Below, one piece after another: positions 23,776-24,552 of a stretch of DNA of 24,552 nt. The notes under the pieces are model-generated. The model did no database searches. It saw only the letters and a list, made by a program, of their open reading frames with translations, and was not told the DNA's origin. The first letter of the stretch is position 1; each line of letters starts with the position of its first letter. Source of the DNA: Vibrio sp. 10N.286.49.B1 (lineage in GTDB: Bacteria > Pseudomonadota > Gammaproteobacteria > Enterobacterales > Vibrionaceae); assembly GCF_002873335.1 (NCBI RefSeq), contig NZ_MCUW01000034.1, positions 1-24,552 on the forward strand, written 5' to 3'. Both the position numbers and the translations under genes were made by a program.

Positions 23776-24552
23776 GTGAGTCAAGATGTGAAAGTTCACT
23801 GGCAAACTGATGGGCAAGGCCCGGACCTTGTTTTAGTCCACGGTTGGGGAATGAATGGTGCTGTTTGGGAGCAATGTACGCAACGCCTGAAAGGCTGTTT
23901 TACGGTACATACCGTTGACCTTCCTGGTTACGGATTGAGTTGCGACGTTTCATGTCAGTCACTACCTGAATTGGTCGAGCTTGTTTTACGAGATGCACCT
24001 GCGCAGGCTATATGGTTAGGTTGGTCACTAGGTGGTTTGGTTGCGACACAAATTGCGAGTCAACAGCCAGATCGAGTCTCTCAGCTTATTACCTTAGCCA
24101 GCTCACCTAAATTCTCTCAGGACTTACCGTGGAAAGGTATAAAAAAAGAGGTGTTGAATGCATTTACAGAGCAGCTTTCAGCTAATTTTTCGCTGACTAT
24201 TGAGCGGTTTATGGCACTGCAAGCGATGGGAAGCCCAAGCGCACGTAAGGATGTGAAGCAATTAAAAGAAGCGGTATTGTCTCGTCCAGCACCGGCCCAA
24301 GAGGCACTCCATTTAGGGTTGGATTGGCTAGGTAATCTTGATTTACGTCCAGTGTTACAAGACCTAGAAATGCCAGTACATCGATGGTACGGACGCCTAG
24401 ATGGTTTGGTGCCAGTCAATGTCGCCAGTATGCTTAATGATGAGCATCTTGATCACCATAGCCATATTTTTTCTGGGTCATCCCACGCGCCGTTTATTAC
24501 CGAGTTGGATGCTTTTATCGATCAATTAACCTCGCTAATCGCTAATCGCTAA
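23776..24552 (+). CDS. bioH: Pimeloyl-ACP methyl ester esterase BioH
   Basis: BioH removes the methyl group from pimeloyl-ACP methyl ester, ending synthesis of the pimeloyl moiety of biotin. The 258-aa alpha/beta hydrolase has the oxyanion segment VHGWGMNGAVW (21-31), nucleophile S84 in GWSLGG, acid D209 in GRLDG and H237 in GSSHAPF. GTG 23776 is chosen because TAGGAG lies 5 nt upstream; an ATG two bases earlier is out of frame and followed directly by TGA. The TAA is the last codon of the window, so the gene is complete. In V. cholerae, as I recall, bioH and comF are also divergent neighbours near eps. Confidence 0.95.
   Translation: MSQDVKVHWQTDGQGPDLVLVHGWGMNGAVWEQCTQRLKGCFTVHTVDLPGYGLSCDVSCQSLPELVELVLRDAPAQAIWLGWSLGGLVATQIASQQPDRVSQLITLASSPKFSQDLPWKGIKKEVLNAFTEQLSANFSLTIERFMALQAMGSPSARKDVKQLKEAVLSRPAPAQEALHLGLDWLGNLDLRPVLQDLEMPVHRWYGRLDGLVPVNVASMLNDEHLDHHSHIFSGSSHAPFITELDAFIDQLTSLIANR

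Noticed and set aside
1..24552. Mobile elements, CRISPR arrays, toxin-antitoxin or defence genes
   Set aside because: Looked for transposase/integrase motifs, terminal inverted repeats with target duplications and regularly spaced repeats; none was found. All genes fit a conserved Vibrio chromosomal backbone, apart from the uncharacterised NTPase at 628.

Overview
The window looks like a stretch of the large chromosome of a Vibrio (Vibrionaceae, Gammaproteobacteria). The basis is gene content and order (rrn operon end, yihY-dtd-yiiD, pckA, hslO-hslR, a full gspC-N cluster, cysQ-nudE, nfuA, comF, bioH), protein sequences that closely resemble the remembered V. cholerae Eps proteins, and Vibrio-like 5S rRNA. 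No database search was possible, so the species is not named.

Layout. Bases 1-514 are the distal end of an rRNA operon: 5S rRNA, a terminator-like hairpin, tRNA-Thr(GGT), a second 5S rRNA and a strong terminator. Bases 628-3504 hold a plus-strand cluster: a small P-loop NTPase of unknown role, yihY (inner-membrane protein), dtd (D-aminoacyl-tRNA deacylase) and a YiiD-type GNAT/hotdog protein. Facing them on the minus strand are an AsmA-family protein (3561-5447), pckA (5556-7181, gluconeogenesis) and the heat-shock pair hslR-hslO (7512-8796).

The centre (9089-20549) is a complete 12-gene type II secretion operon, gspC to gspN (eps in Vibrio). Its genes are overlapping or tightly spaced, except around gspG. 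It encodes the secretin (D), the inner-membrane platform (C, F, L, M), the ATPase (E), the major pseudopilin (G), four minor pseudopilins (H, I, J, K) and N. The prepilin peptidase (gspO/pilD) and a pilotin are not in the window and must be supplied from elsewhere. The operon ends in a terminator at 20590.

The remainder is nudE-cysQ (minus strand, nucleotide and PAP turnover), nfuA (Fe-S carrier, with a good sigma70-type promoter and terminator), comF (competence-type phosphoribosyltransferase) and a divergent bioH (biotin synthesis), whose stop codon is the last codon of the window.

This is ordinary, well-conserved core genome. I saw no insertion sequence, prophage, CRISPR array, toxin-antitoxin pair or defence island, and I cannot claim an undescribed system. 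The points most worth a second look are regulatory: gspG alone is flanked by hairpins; the gspC upstream region carries a perfect 10-bp palindrome, a repeated 12-mer and a 13-codon leader ORF whose stop lies in the gspC Shine-Dalgarno; and the two 5S copies differ only by compensating base pairs. Least understood is the small NTPase gene coupled to yihY.
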